Shown here: positions 51,530-59,893 of the stretch, one piece after another
Position numbering within the stretch: the stretch's first letter is position 1
How the letters are laid out: every line of letters starts with the position of its first letter
Assembly (NCBI RefSeq): GCF_049994905.1
Contig: NZ_CP188258.1
Location: forward strand, 558,001-622,000
From: Diaminobutyricibacter sp049994905
GTDB taxonomy: Bacteria > Actinomycetota > Actinomycetes > Actinomycetales > Microbacteriaceae
Length of the DNA stretch: 64,000 nucleotides
Direction: 5' to 3'
Position numbers and translations under genes: made by a program
The notes under the pieces: model-generated
Databases searched by the model: none
What the model was told of the DNA's origin: nothing
Seen by the model: the letters and a program-made list of their open reading frames with translations, nothing else

Positions 51530-53077
51530 TCAGCGGGTGAATTCGACGATCAGCCCGCGGTGGGTGTGGATGACGGCGCCGCGTTCCTCGAACCCGAGCC
51601 GTTCGAGGTCGCCCGTTCCGTAGGTGTCGGCCTTGCCGCCGTTGACGTATTCGAGCAGCCACACCCTGCGGATGCCGTCGAAACGTCCGAGGGAGGCTGC
51701 ATGCGCCACACTGTACGCTCGGTCCGCCCATCCGTTGTTCGCCGTGTACGGCACGTCCAGGGTGACGTCGCGGGTGTTCACGAAGCCGGCCGGGTAGGCG
51801 TGCATCGCCATGCGCGGCTTCTTCGACGGATGCGCGCCCTCATCGAACACGACCGCATCGCCGGCGACCGCGTGCGATCCGATGACGCTGCTGATGACCG
51901 CCCAGTCGCTGTCGTTCTTCGCGTATGGCGTGCGCTGCTCGAAGTAGATCGGAGCCGCCAGCGCCGCGAGAGCGACGAGTGCGACCGCGTCGACCCAGCG
52001 CCGTCCGCGTGCGAGCACCTCGATGCCGCAGGCGATCAGGAGCGCCGCGGCCGGCGCGCAGAACGACACGTAGCGGGCCGTGAACGCAGGGATCGCCGCA
52101 CTCCCGAGCACCAGCACCAGGGTCGGAAGGAAGAGCCAGACGGATGCGACCAACACGAGCGACGGGGTGCGCGTGGTCTCGAAGAACGGGGGCCGCACTC
52201 CGGCCTCGGCGCGCCGAACGCGCATCCGGACCACATCCACCATGGCCACCACGATGAGCGCCCAGGCGGCCGCCGCGAACCAGGGGGCACCGAACCAGAG
52301 CGAGCTGAACACCGTGTCCGGGCTCAGTTGATCATGCGACGCCAGGTAGGAGATCTGTTTGCGCTCGAGCACGGCGAACACCACCAGCGGGAGGGTGATC
52401 GCCGCGGCGATGCCGGCGGTTGTCGCCCACCGCACGAGCAGGTGCCGCGGTGCTCGCACGGCCACGAGGGTCACCGCGTGCACCAGCACGAAGAGCGCCA
52501 CATACAGGAAGACGTAGATGCCGACAGCGAGAAGGGCCCCATAGGCGATCCAGAGCCAGACGGGGGCCGACTCGCGTCGCAGCAGTTCGAGCAGGATCAC
52601 CGTCAGCCACGCGACGATGGCCGCACTGAACGCGAAGGATCGTGCCTCCTCGCCCATGTACGTCACCCGGGGGAGAAGTAAGCAGACGACGCCCGCGATG
52701 ACGCCGAGTCTCGCCGACCCGACCCTGGTCGCCACGACCACGACGGCGGCGACCATGAGCCCGACGGCGATGGCGCTCGGGAACCGGATCGAGAAGGGCG
52801 ACGGCCCGAACACCGCGACCCACCAGTGCAGGCCGAAATAGTAGGTGCCGTGCACCGCATCCACGTGGCGGAGCATCGCGAAGAGTGAGGGGAGCGGGCG
52901 TTCAGCCGACATCAGGCTGGTGACTTCGTCGCCCCACAACGACGGAACCCACGAACCCCACGCTGCGACGACCACGCCGGCGACCCCGAAGAGCGCAGCA
53001 CGATAGCGCAGCGGCACGGATGCGCGGACTGCGGTGACAGGTGCGGGCTTCGTTGTCCGATCGATGGTCTTCGACAT
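51530..53077 (-). CDS. GT39/ArnT-like membrane glycosyltransferase
   Basis: A 515-aa GT-C fold protein with about ten helices. The first outer loop has WGDEVTS, with the Asp-Glu pair that serves as catalytic base in PMT/ArnT/GT39 enzymes, followed by HGTYYFGLHWW. It probably transfers a sugar from a polyprenyl-phosphate donor to a wall glycan or lipid. ATG 53077 has GGAGG upstream. The C-terminal extracytoplasmic domain (about 120 residues) is less conserved. Confidence 0.82.
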   Translation of the reverse strand: MSKTIDRTTKPAPVTAVRASVPLRYRAALFGVAGVVVAAWGSWVPSLWGDEVTSLMSAERPLPSLFAMLRHVDAVHGTYYFGLHWWVAVFGPSPFSIRFPSAIAVGLMVAAVVVVATRVGSARLGVIAGVVCLLLPRVTYMGEEARSFAFSAAIVAWLTVILLELLRRESAPVWLWIAYGALLAVGIYVFLYVALFVLVHAVTLVAVRAPRHLLVRWATTAGIAAAITLPLVVFAVLERKQISYLASHDQLSPDTVFSSLWFGAPWFAAAAWALIVVAMVDVVRMRVRRAEAGVRPPFFETTRTPSLVLVASVWLFLPTLVLVLGSAAIPAFTARYVSFCAPAAALLIACGIEVLARGRRWVDAVALVALAALAAPIYFEQRTPYAKNDSDWAVISSVIGSHAVAGDAVVFDEGAHPSKKPRMAMHAYPAGFVNTRDVTLDVPYTANNGWADRAYSVAHAASLGRFDGIRRVWLLEYVNGGKADTYGTGDLERLGFEERGAVIHTHRGLIVEFTR

Positions 53078-53254
53078 GCAGGACCTCCAGCCGGCGTATA
53101 CCTCTCGGTCGACCCCTCCAGTCCAGTCATAGTCCTCCCAGAAAGCTCCAAGAAGGGTCCGGCCTGTGAATGCGCTCAGTTTCTTGGAGGCATCTGGGAG
53201 GTGGGCGCGGATGCTGGTGGGCGGAGGAATGGACTCATGCGAACGGAGAGACGG

Positions 53255-53401
53255 ATGAACTTGGCCTCGGTTCTTGGTCTGTCCCTGGCCGTGGTGATCG
53301 CCTCCCTCGCCTACGCCGTCGCGCTCGTCGTGATGGAGGACACCGACGAGGATGCTGACGCCGACACGTTCGACGGCGACCAGATCACCGAGTTCGACTG
53401 A
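53255..53401 (+). CDS. small single-helix membrane protein with acidic tail
   Basis: A 48-aa product: helix LASVLGLSLAVVIASLAYAV followed by an Asp/Glu-rich tail of about 20 residues. ATG 53255 is supported by GGAG six bases upstream. It diverges from the glycosyltransferase and converges with the sensor kinase. The compact layout and ribosome site make it a probable real small gene of unknown role. Confidence 0.55.
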   Translation: MNLASVLGLSLAVVIASLAYAVALVVMEDTDEDADADTFDGDQITEFD

Positions 53402-53432
53402 CGGGCGGTCGCCTGACGCGCGTTCGCCCTCG

Positions 53433-54467
53433 CTAGGCGCGCGGCAGGGTGAGAACGAGTGTCGTGCCTTCGGCCGAGGTCGCCGCGACCTCGACGGTGC
53501 CGCCGTGCTGGGTGGCGATGTCACGCACCAGTGCGAGCCCGATCCCGAAGCTCGTCCGCGGCAGGGCAGGCGCGCTGGTGGGTGCCGCGTGGGCGAACCG
53601 GTCGAAGATGCGTCGCGGCTCGATCCCCTGGATGCCGGGGCCTTCGTCTGCGACAGAGATCGCGACCTCGCGCCGCTCGGTCTTCACGTGCACGCGGATG
53701 GTCGTGTCGTTCGGCGAGTGCGCCACCGCGTTGTCGAGCAGGGCCGTCACGCACCTCTGGAGGCTGGTCTCGGGCACGCGGGTCGCCGGCGCCGTGGCAT
53801 CGCCGTCGGCGGACTCAGCCGTCAGCGCGATCTCGATCCCGCGCGGACGGGCCAGAACGGCCATCGCCTCGACGGCGCTCCGCACCGCCGGTTCGACCGG
53901 CACCGGTAGGGATGAGCTGCTGTTCTCGTCGGCGTCGGCCGCGAGCAGCAGGTCGTTCACGATCTCGATCAGTGTCCGGGTGTCATCGCGGAGCTGTTCG
54001 ACCGTCTCGCGGGAGGGGTCGTTCTCGTCGAGACCCCGCTGCAGGATCTGGAGGCGCGCGTCGAGAACGGCGAGCGGTGTGCGGAGCTCGTGGCTCGCAT
54101 CCTGGACGAACGTTCGCTGTATGCGCAGGGCGCGACCCAGCGGGAGCACGGCCCGGCGGGTGATCACGAGGCTCAGCACGCCGGCGATCGCGACAGCGAG
54201 AACGCCGACGATGATGAAGGCCGTCAGCGCCTCAGTCGTGTCGATGTAGATTTTGTGCTCGCCGGGCAGCGGTTTCTCGCTGAGCTCTGACGGCCGCAGC
54301 TGGTCGAGGACGAAGAAGAATGCCGCGCCGACCGCGGCGATGACGAGGGCGCCGGATGCGATCGTGATCCAGAGCCCGACGAACCGGGATGCGCGGCGAA
54401 CGGCACGCGTGTCGCTGTCGACCACCGCATCCCTCCCGCCTTGTGTACTCCGGCCCTGTCCGTTCAT
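53433..54467 (-). CDS. sensor histidine kinase
   Basis: A 344-aa membrane kinase with two helices (about residues 30-52 and 81-103) around a short external loop. The phosphoacceptor is DASHELRTPL (His about residue 127), the N box is LLDNAVAHSP, the G1 box is VADEGPGI and the G2 box is FGIGLALV. There is little room for a HAMP domain. It overlaps the response regulator gene by 4 bases and pairs with it. The small sensor loop suggests it senses the membrane or a partner protein, possibly the DUF347 protein encoded divergently. Confidence 0.92.
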   Translation of the reverse strand: MNGQGRSTQGGRDAVVDSDTRAVRRASRFVGLWITIASGALVIAAVGAAFFFVLDQLRPSELSEKPLPGEHKIYIDTTEALTAFIIVGVLAVAIAGVLSLVITRRAVLPLGRALRIQRTFVQDASHELRTPLAVLDARLQILQRGLDENDPSRETVEQLRDDTRTLIEIVNDLLLAADADENSSSSLPVPVEPAVRSAVEAMAVLARPRGIEIALTAESADGDATAPATRVPETSLQRCVTALLDNAVAHSPNDTTIRVHVKTERREVAISVADEGPGIQGIEPRRIFDRFAHAAPTSAPALPRTSFGIGLALVRDIATQHGGTVEVAATSAEGTTLVLTLPRA

Positions 54468-55129
54468 AGCTGACCCAGCCGGTAGCCCTCGCCGCGAACG
54501 GTGGCGATGATGTCCTTGTCCGTCTTGCGTCGCACGTAGTGCACGTACGTGTCGACGGTTCCAGGCTGCTCGTCGCTTTCGAAGACGGCTCGAAGAATTG
54601 CGTTGCGGCTGAACGTTCGCAGCGGATTCTCGGCCAGCAGTTTCAGCAGTGCGCTCTCGCGCACGGTCAGCTGGATGCGCCCGTCATACGGCGAATAGAT
54701 ACAGCGGCTCTCGGCGAAGAACTCCCACGCGCCGATCGACAGCGACGGCCCCTCGCCCGTGAACGTGCGGAGCAGGGCGCGAAGGCGGGCGAGGAGTTCG
54801 TCGAACTCGAACGGTTTCACCAGGTAGTCGTTGGCGCCCGCATCCAGACCGTTCACCCGGTCGGCGACCGTGCCGAGCGCGGTCAGCATCAGGATGGGTG
54901 TGACGACACGGCGGGCACGCAACGCCTCGACGACGGCGATACCGTCGCGCCCGGGAAGCCGGCGATCGACGACCATCACGTCGAACTCGTCACCGAGCCC
55001 GGCTGTGAGACCGGCATCGCCATCGACCTCGCGCACCACGTCGTAATGCTCGGCGAGGACCTGCTCGATCAGGGGACCCAGTTGCGGGTCGTCCTCGATC
55101 AGCAGGAGGCGGGGTCGGTTCTCGTCCAT
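54464..55129 (-). CDS. OmpR/PhoB-type response regulator
   Basis: A 221-aa regulator: receiver domain (LLLIEDDPQLGPLIEQVL; phosphoacceptor Asp in DVMVVDRRLPGRDG; Lys in YLVKPFEFDELLARL) and a winged-helix output domain with TVRESALLKLLAENPLRTFS, then YVHYVRRKTD. It is the first gene of the operon with the kinase. Its start lies 56 bp from the divergent DUF347 gene at 55186, which is therefore a likely target (inference). Confidence 0.93.
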   Translation of the reverse strand: MDENRPRLLLIEDDPQLGPLIEQVLAEHYDVVREVDGDAGLTAGLGDEFDVMVVDRRLPGRDGIAVVEALRARRVVTPILMLTALGTVADRVNGLDAGANDYLVKPFEFDELLARLRALLRTFTGEGPSLSIGAWEFFAESRCIYSPYDGRIQLTVRESALLKLLAENPLRTFSRNAILRAVFESDEQPGTVDTYVHYVRRKTDKDIIATVRGEGYRLGQL

Positions 55130-55185
55130 CGCTGCTCAATCTAACGCTTGGCCGATTCTTAGAGACTGAATGGCAGGGTAGGGAG

Positions 55186-55953
55186 GTGCTGCGAAACAAA
55201 GTCCCCGAAGTGACGGCGATCTTCTGGATCACCAAAGTGCTTACCACCGCCATGGGCGAGACCACCTCCGACTTCCTGGTGCACCAGATCGACCCGCCCG
55301 TCGCGGTCGCCATCGGATTCGTCGTTTTCGCCGCCTCCCTGGTGCTGCAGTTCGCCGTGAAGCGGTACCTGCCGTGGGTGTACTGGTTCGCCGTCGTGAT
55401 GGTGAGCGTCTTCGGCACGATGGTGGCCGACGTCATCCACGTGCAGTTCGGCGTTCCCTATGCGGTATCGACCAGCTGCTTCCTCGTCGCGCTCGCCGCG
55501 ATCTTCGCGCTCTGGTATGCGACGCAGAAGACACTGTCGATCCACAGCATCAACACGCGTGCGCGCGAGATGTTCTATTGGGCAGCGGTGCTCGTGACTT
55601 TTGCGCTCGGCACGGCGGCCGGCGACCTGACGGCCACGACCTTCCACCTCGGCTACCTCGCTTCGGGCATCCTGTTCGCGGTGATCATCACCATCCCGGC
55701 GCTCGGGTTCCGGTTCTGGGGATGGAACGCCGTGTTCTCATTCTGGTTCGCGTACATCATCACGCGACCACTGGGCGCTTCGTTCTCCGACTGGCTGGGG
55801 CTCCCGCCCGAGCGCGGCGGCGTCGGCTTCGGCACAGGACTGGTCAGCGCGGTGCTGACCGTGGCGATCATCGTGTGTGTGGCAATCATGGCGCGCGACC
55901 ACAATCGCGCCTCCCGGGTGCCCGCGCTCGCCGTGAACGCGCAGGCGGAGTAG
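55186..55953 (+). CDS. DUF347-repeat membrane protein (COG4705), paralogue next to a two-component system
   Basis: A 255-aa protein with four DUF347 units carrying GETTSDF, GTMVADV, GTAAGDL and GASFSDW. It is a paralogue of 47918-48718 (shared motifs TFALGTAAGDL and TRPLGAS). Start GTG 55186; the upstream GGGAGG overlaps it, so the true start may be slightly different. It diverges from the response regulator. Confidence 0.83.
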   Translation: MLRNKVPEVTAIFWITKVLTTAMGETTSDFLVHQIDPPVAVAIGFVVFAASLVLQFAVKRYLPWVYWFAVVMVSVFGTMVADVIHVQFGVPYAVSTSCFLVALAAIFALWYATQKTLSIHSINTRAREMFYWAAVLVTFALGTAAGDLTATTFHLGYLASGILFAVIITIPALGFRFWGWNAVFSFWFAYIITRPLGASFSDWLGLPPERGGVGFGTGLVSAVLTVAIIVCVAIMARDHNRASRVPALAVNAQAE

Positions 55954-55967
55954 CGCGGCCCCCGGGG

Positions 55968-56034
55968 GTGACACTTCCGGTCGAGATTGCCCTGCGGAAC
56001 GGTCACTCTCGACCGGTACGGGCACTCTCGGCGA
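55968..56034. repeat. dispersed intergenic repeat, copy B
   Basis: Shares TTCCGG-N-CGAGA and CTCGACCGG-N2-CGGGCACTCTCGGCGA with copy A at 29343-29410. It fills the gap between the converging DUF347 and ZIP genes. The arms CCGGTCGAGA and TCTCGACCGG form a stem. Confidence 0.6.
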
Positions 56035-56055
56035 AACTGGCCGAGCGCAGCAGCG

Positions 56056-56889
56056 TCAGACCCCGGCCGCCGTCACAATGAAGTCGGTGGCGAAGCCGGC
56101 AGCGAGGCCGATCAGGATGCCCCAGTAGAGCGTGTACCCGCGACCCAGCTTGATGGCGACCCCGAGCAGCTGGATGAGCACGTAGATGATCGAGCCGGCC
56201 GCGAGCGCGAGGAACGTGATGGCGAGCGCGTCGTTGACGAAGAGTCCGCCGAGGATCGAGCCGAGCACGGTCGGGCCACCGCCGATCAGGCCGAGCAGCG
56301 CGAGCTGGCCCCAGCCGGGACGACGGGTTCCGCCGGCGAGAGGAGCGGTGATGCCGAAACCTTCGGTCGCGTTGTGGAGGGCGAAGCCGACCACGAGCAC
56401 GACCGCAAGGCTGATCTCGCCGCTCGCGGCCGACTGGCCGATCGCGAGGCCCTCGGAGAAGTTGTGGAGCCCGATGCCGACCGCGATGAGGAAGGCGAGA
56501 CGGCTGGCCGGCTCGTGCAGGTGAAGCACGCCGCCACCCGCGTCGGTGATCGTCGGATCGATCGCCTTGGCCCGGGCGCCGATGTACGTGTCGTAGGCTG
56601 CGAGACCCACCAGGCCCACGATGATGCCGCCGAGGAAGAGCGAGCTGAGCCCGATGAACGGCCACCACGACTGCGAATGGTCGAGCGCGGCCTTGGTGAG
56701 CGCGGCCTCGACGGGCTCGACGGCGTGGGTGAGCACGTCCCAGAGCAGGAAGAGGAGCACGCCGATCGTGATCGCGTTGAGCAACATTCGAACACCCACG
56801 GCGCGCGCGCCCAGCCGGCCGATGGGGAGGCCGAGGAAGATCGTCACACCGGCGATACCGCCGAGGATGGCAGCGTTGGTCAGGTTCAT
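56056..56889 (-). CDS. ZIP-family metal transporter
   Basis: A 277-aa membrane protein with eight helices. Metal-site motifs: HNFSEGLAIG (helix 4) and HNATEGFGI (helix 5), as in ZupT-like ZIPs, and His residues in the cytoplasmic loop (VLHLHEP). It imports a divalent metal such as iron, manganese or zinc. A DtxR/IdeR-like box lies 43 bp upstream, so iron or manganese limitation probably induces it. Confidence 0.88.
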   Translation of the reverse strand: MNLTNAAILGGIAGVTIFLGLPIGRLGARAVGVRMLLNAITIGVLLFLLWDVLTHAVEPVEAALTKAALDHSQSWWPFIGLSSLFLGGIIVGLVGLAAYDTYIGARAKAIDPTITDAGGGVLHLHEPASRLAFLIAVGIGLHNFSEGLAIGQSAASGEISLAVVLVVGFALHNATEGFGITAPLAGGTRRPGWGQLALLGLIGGGPTVLGSILGGLFVNDALAITFLALAAGSIIYVLIQLLGVAIKLGRGYTLYWGILIGLAAGFATDFIVTAAGV

Positions 56890-56931
56890 CGAGGGTGCTC
56901 CAGCGGCGTGGTTGGGGGTCGTTCGGGGGGC

Positions 56932-56950
56932 TTAGGTTACCCTAGCCTAA
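56932..56950. promoter_or_regulatory. DtxR/IdeR-type iron box upstream of the ZIP gene
   Basis: TTAGGTTACCCTAGCCTAA, a 19-bp near-palindrome that closely follows the DtxR/IdeR consensus (TWAGGTTAGSCTAACCTWA). It is positioned for repression of the leftward ZIP gene, and perhaps of the rightward HNH lipoprotein gene. Confidence 0.82.
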
Positions 56951-57015
56951 CTTCTCCCGCGCGTCGTATCCGCGTGTCGCGGCAACCCCTGATGCAGACT
57001 TGGTCCATCGAAACC

Positions 57016-57795
57016 ATGTCCCGCCGGGTCGCTCTCGTCGCAACCTCCGTCGCCCTCCTCCTCACTGTCACCGGATGCACTTCGGACACGTTCACGGCGA
57101 TCTTCCCGTCCCCCAGCGGGTTCTCGTCCGGTCCGTCCGACGGGTCGACGCCGGCGTCGATGCCTTCCAGCGCTCCGGTCACGCCGGCGCCGCCCCCTGC
57201 GCTCGACCCGTCTGCGGCGACCGCAGACGCCCGCGTGCTCCTGGCAACCCTGCCCGTGAAGGGCAAGGCGCCGAAAACCGGTTATGACCGGGTCGGGGAC
57301 TTCGGCCCCGCGTGGAAGGACATGGACCACAACGGCTGCGACACCCGCAACGACATCCTGGCGCGTGACCTGGTGGACAAGACGGAGTCCGGAACCTGCA
57401 AGGTGCTGACGGGCATCCTGCACGACCCGTACACCGGCAAGACCATCGACTTCGTGCGCGGGCCGAACTCCGCCGACGTGCAGATCGACCACCGGGTGCC
57501 GCTCGCGAACGCGTGGCAGACGGGCGCCCAGCAGCTGACCCTGCTTCAGCGGGAGCAGCTGGCGAACGACCCACTGAACCTCGTGGCCGTCGACGGCCCG
57601 ACCAACGAGCGCAAATCCGATGGGGATGCGGCGACCTGGCTGCCCCCGCAGGCGTCGTACCGGTGCACGTATGTCGCAGACCAGGTGGCCGTCAAGGCGA
57701 GATACCACCTGTGGGTGGCGCCGGCCGAGCACGACGCGATCGCGCGGGTGCTCGCCGGGTGCCCGGTCATCCGCGTGCCCGTTCCGGGCCACTGA
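57016..57795 (+). CDS. lipoprotein with HNH/DUF1524 nuclease domain
   Basis: A 259-aa exported protein: lipoprotein signal (ATSVALLLTVTGC), a Ser/Pro linker (about residues 25-70), then a C-terminal DUF1524/GmrSD-type HNH domain with DHNGCDTRNDILARDL, VQIDHRVPLANAWQTGA (the His of the HNH site) and NDPLNLVAVDGPTNERKSDG. Many actinobacteria secrete such nucleases, presumably to degrade DNA outside the cell. ATG 57016 gives a clean signal; ATG 56992 would add eight residues. Confidence 0.85.
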   Translation: MSRRVALVATSVALLLTVTGCTSDTFTAIFPSPSGFSSGPSDGSTPASMPSSAPVTPAPPPALDPSAATADARVLLATLPVKGKAPKTGYDRVGDFGPAWKDMDHNGCDTRNDILARDLVDKTESGTCKVLTGILHDPYTGKTIDFVRGPNSADVQIDHRVPLANAWQTGAQQLTLLQREQLANDPLNLVAVDGPTNERKSDGDAATWLPPQASYRCTYVADQVAVKARYHLWVAPAEHDAIARVLAGCPVIRVPVPGH

Positions 57796-57842
57796 CCTGC
57801 CGTCCGGCAGCTCGCCGGGGCGCGTTTCCGCCGAAGCCGGCC

Positions 57843-58604
57843 TCAGTCGGCGACGGCGCCGGCGGTGATGTTCACCGACGCCGCCGTGATGGGCGCAGCC
57901 TTGTCGGATGCCAGGAACACCGCGACGTCTCCCACGTTCTGCAGGGTCGCGGCACGGCCGAGCATCGTCGGTTCGACGATCGACTGCGCGATGACATCGC
58001 CATCGGGGAAATCGCGGGGCAGCGTCTCGAGCACGCCACCGGTGTGGATGGTGACGACCCGGATGCCGTGCCCGCCGAGTTCCGCCGCGAGCTGCCGGCG
58101 CATCGCATCCACCGTCTGCAGTGCCACCTGGAACCCGCCGATGTTGTAGTGCCGGACCGGATTGCGGCCGCCGTCGCCGCCGAACGCGAGGATCACCCCC
58201 GAGTGCTGACGCATCATCCGCCGCGCCGCTGCAGTGGAGGTGATGAAGAAGGAGCGCACCGACATGCGGATCGGCTGCTCGTAGTCGCCGAGCGACATCT
58301 CAACCATCGGGGTCCCCTGCACGTCGCCGACGGAGATGAGGTCGAACGCGATGTCGACGCTTCCGAAGTGGTCCGCGACCTGTGCGACGTGGTCGGCCAC
58401 CTGGGTCTCGTCGAGCGCATCGACGACAGCGGTCTCCGCGTGCCCGCCGGCTGTTCGGATGTCGTCGGCCACGGCATCCAGGGTCGCCTGCGTTCGCCCG
58501 CACAGGTGAACCCGCGCACCTTCACCCGCGAACGCCCGTGCGACCGCACCGCCGATCGCACCGCCTCCACCCCAGATGATGGCGTTCTTTCCGTCCAGCA
58601 GCAT
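57843..58604 (-). CDS. SDR-family protein with altered catalytic motif
   Basis: A 253-aa short-chain dehydrogenase/reductase fold with nucleotide motif IIWGGGGAIGGAVARAFAGE and the later GGVLETLPRDFPDGD. The active-site Tyr position reads HYNIGGFQVAL, so the Lys of YxxxK is replaced by Gly. It may be non-catalytic, or use another residue. ATG 58604 has GGGAGG upstream. Substrate unknown. Confidence 0.8.
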   Translation of the reverse strand: MLLDGKNAIIWGGGGAIGGAVARAFAGEGARVHLCGRTQATLDAVADDIRTAGGHAETAVVDALDETQVADHVAQVADHFGSVDIAFDLISVGDVQGTPMVEMSLGDYEQPIRMSVRSFFITSTAAARRMMRQHSGVILAFGGDGGRNPVRHYNIGGFQVALQTVDAMRRQLAAELGGHGIRVVTIHTGGVLETLPRDFPDGDVIAQSIVEPTMLGRAATLQNVGDVAVFLASDKAAPITAASVNITAGAVAD

Positions 58605-58712
58605 CGCGCACCTCCCGATTGCGGGCCCGAAACGACCCTGTGGCAGACAGTCTGCAGACTGGCACGGAACCGCACGCCGCTCAAGAGAGGGGCGCGTACT
58701 AGGCTCCCGGAT

Positions 58713-59249
58713 GTGGACGGGTCGACGGGCGACGATCGGGCGGTCGCCGCCGTCCGCGCAAGCTTCGAGCGTGCGCGGGCACGCCTCGCCGATGCCGCGG
58801 CCCGGGATGAGGCGCTCGCCGAGTTCGTTCCCGCACGCCGCGTGATGCTCATCACCCGCGAACCCACCATGGTGCCCGTCGCACGGGTCTGGCGGCTCGG
58901 CGTGCTGCTGCTCGGCACCACGGACGGGCTGTGGGCGACGGGCTCGATCACGCGGGTGCTCGAACCCGGGCGCCCGGCCTACCAGTCGGAGTCGGCGGAG
59001 CGCAGGCGCGCCTTCCGGGCCGCCGCCGTTCGTGGGCACTTCCCGAAGGGCGAGACCGTCAACTTCGACGCCCGGCCGATCGAACTGGACGCGGCAGCGC
59101 TCGCCGCCTCTCCTGGCCCCCTGGTGCTGGATGCGGGCCGTGCGCTGGTTCGCTGGAACGCCGCCCTCGACCCGACGTCGGCCCTGCCGCTCGACGACTA
59201 CCTCGACGACCGGGTCGGCCTGCTGGTGAATCCCCCCGAGGGTGCCTAG
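58713..59249 (+). CDS. unknown protein
   Basis: A 178-aa protein, helical in the N-terminal third (FERARARLADAAARDEALAE) and mixed after that (VMLITREPTMVPVARVWRLG). Family not recognised. It starts at GTG 58713, with no ribosome site, so translation could be leaderless. Between divergent SDR and convergent VOC genes. Confidence 0.6.
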   Translation: MDGSTGDDRAVAAVRASFERARARLADAAARDEALAEFVPARRVMLITREPTMVPVARVWRLGVLLLGTTDGLWATGSITRVLEPGRPAYQSESAERRRAFRAAAVRGHFPKGETVNFDARPIELDAAALAASPGPLVLDAGRALVRWNAALDPTSALPLDDYLDDRVGLLVNPPEGA

Positions 59250-59263
59250 CCGCGAGCCGCGCG

Positions 59264-59719
59264 TCAGCCCCGGTACGCCGCCTCGAGACCGGCGACCTCG
59301 ATCTTCGACATCTGCAGCATCGCCTGCATCACGCGCTGGGCTTTCTCGCGATCGGGGTCGCTGAGGAGGCGACTCAACGCTTCAGGGACGATCTGCCACG
59401 AGAGTCCGAACCGGTCGGTGAGCCATCCGCACCGGCCGGGCGCGCCCCCATCGGCCGTGAGGGAATCCCAGTACCGATCGACTTCGGCCTGGTCGGCGCA
59501 GTGCACGAAGAGGGAGATCGCGTCGGTGAATGGATGCCCAGGTCCGGCGTTCAGCAGGTGGATCCGCTGGCCGGCCAGCTCGATCGTCGCGGTGAAGAGC
59601 GTGCCGTCCGGGCCGTTCTGACGCTCGACCACCCGTGCGCCGGGAAAGACTCCCACATACAGGTCGATGGCTTCCTGGGCGTTGTCGTCGAACCACAGGA
59701 ATGGCGTGATGCTGGTCAT
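59264..59719 (-). CDS. VOC-family PhnB-like protein
   Basis: A 151-aa protein of the PhnB/3-demethylubiquinone-methyltransferase-like VOC group: ITPFLWFDDNAQEAIDLYVG at the start, NAGPGHPFTDAISLFVHCAD, and GWLTDRFGLSWQIVPEAL with the DRFGxxWQI signature. The catalytic role is not established for the family. ATG 59719 is chosen over an upstream extension. Confidence 0.85.
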   Translation of the reverse strand: MTSITPFLWFDDNAQEAIDLYVGVFPGARVVERQNGPDGTLFTATIELAGQRIHLLNAGPGHPFTDAISLFVHCADQAEVDRYWDSLTADGGAPGRCGWLTDRFGLSWQIVPEALSRLLSDPDREKAQRVMQAMLQMSKIEVAGLEAAYRG

Positions 59720-59893
59720 GGATCGGTCCTTTCGTCTGACGGCGATGTCCGGAACGGTTCCGGTCGGCCGCATTACGTGAGGGGGTCGGAACGGGGTGCC
59801 CGTTCTCTACATCGCGCCGAGAATTCGTTTCGCAGGTGTGACGCATCCGATATGTTCTGGACAGTAGCAGGGTCGATCGAACAGGGGAACCTG

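Noticed and set aside
53170..53358. 62-codon rightward ORF overlapping the small membrane gene
   Set aside because: Out of frame with the 48-aa gene, which has a better ribosome site and a clear helix.
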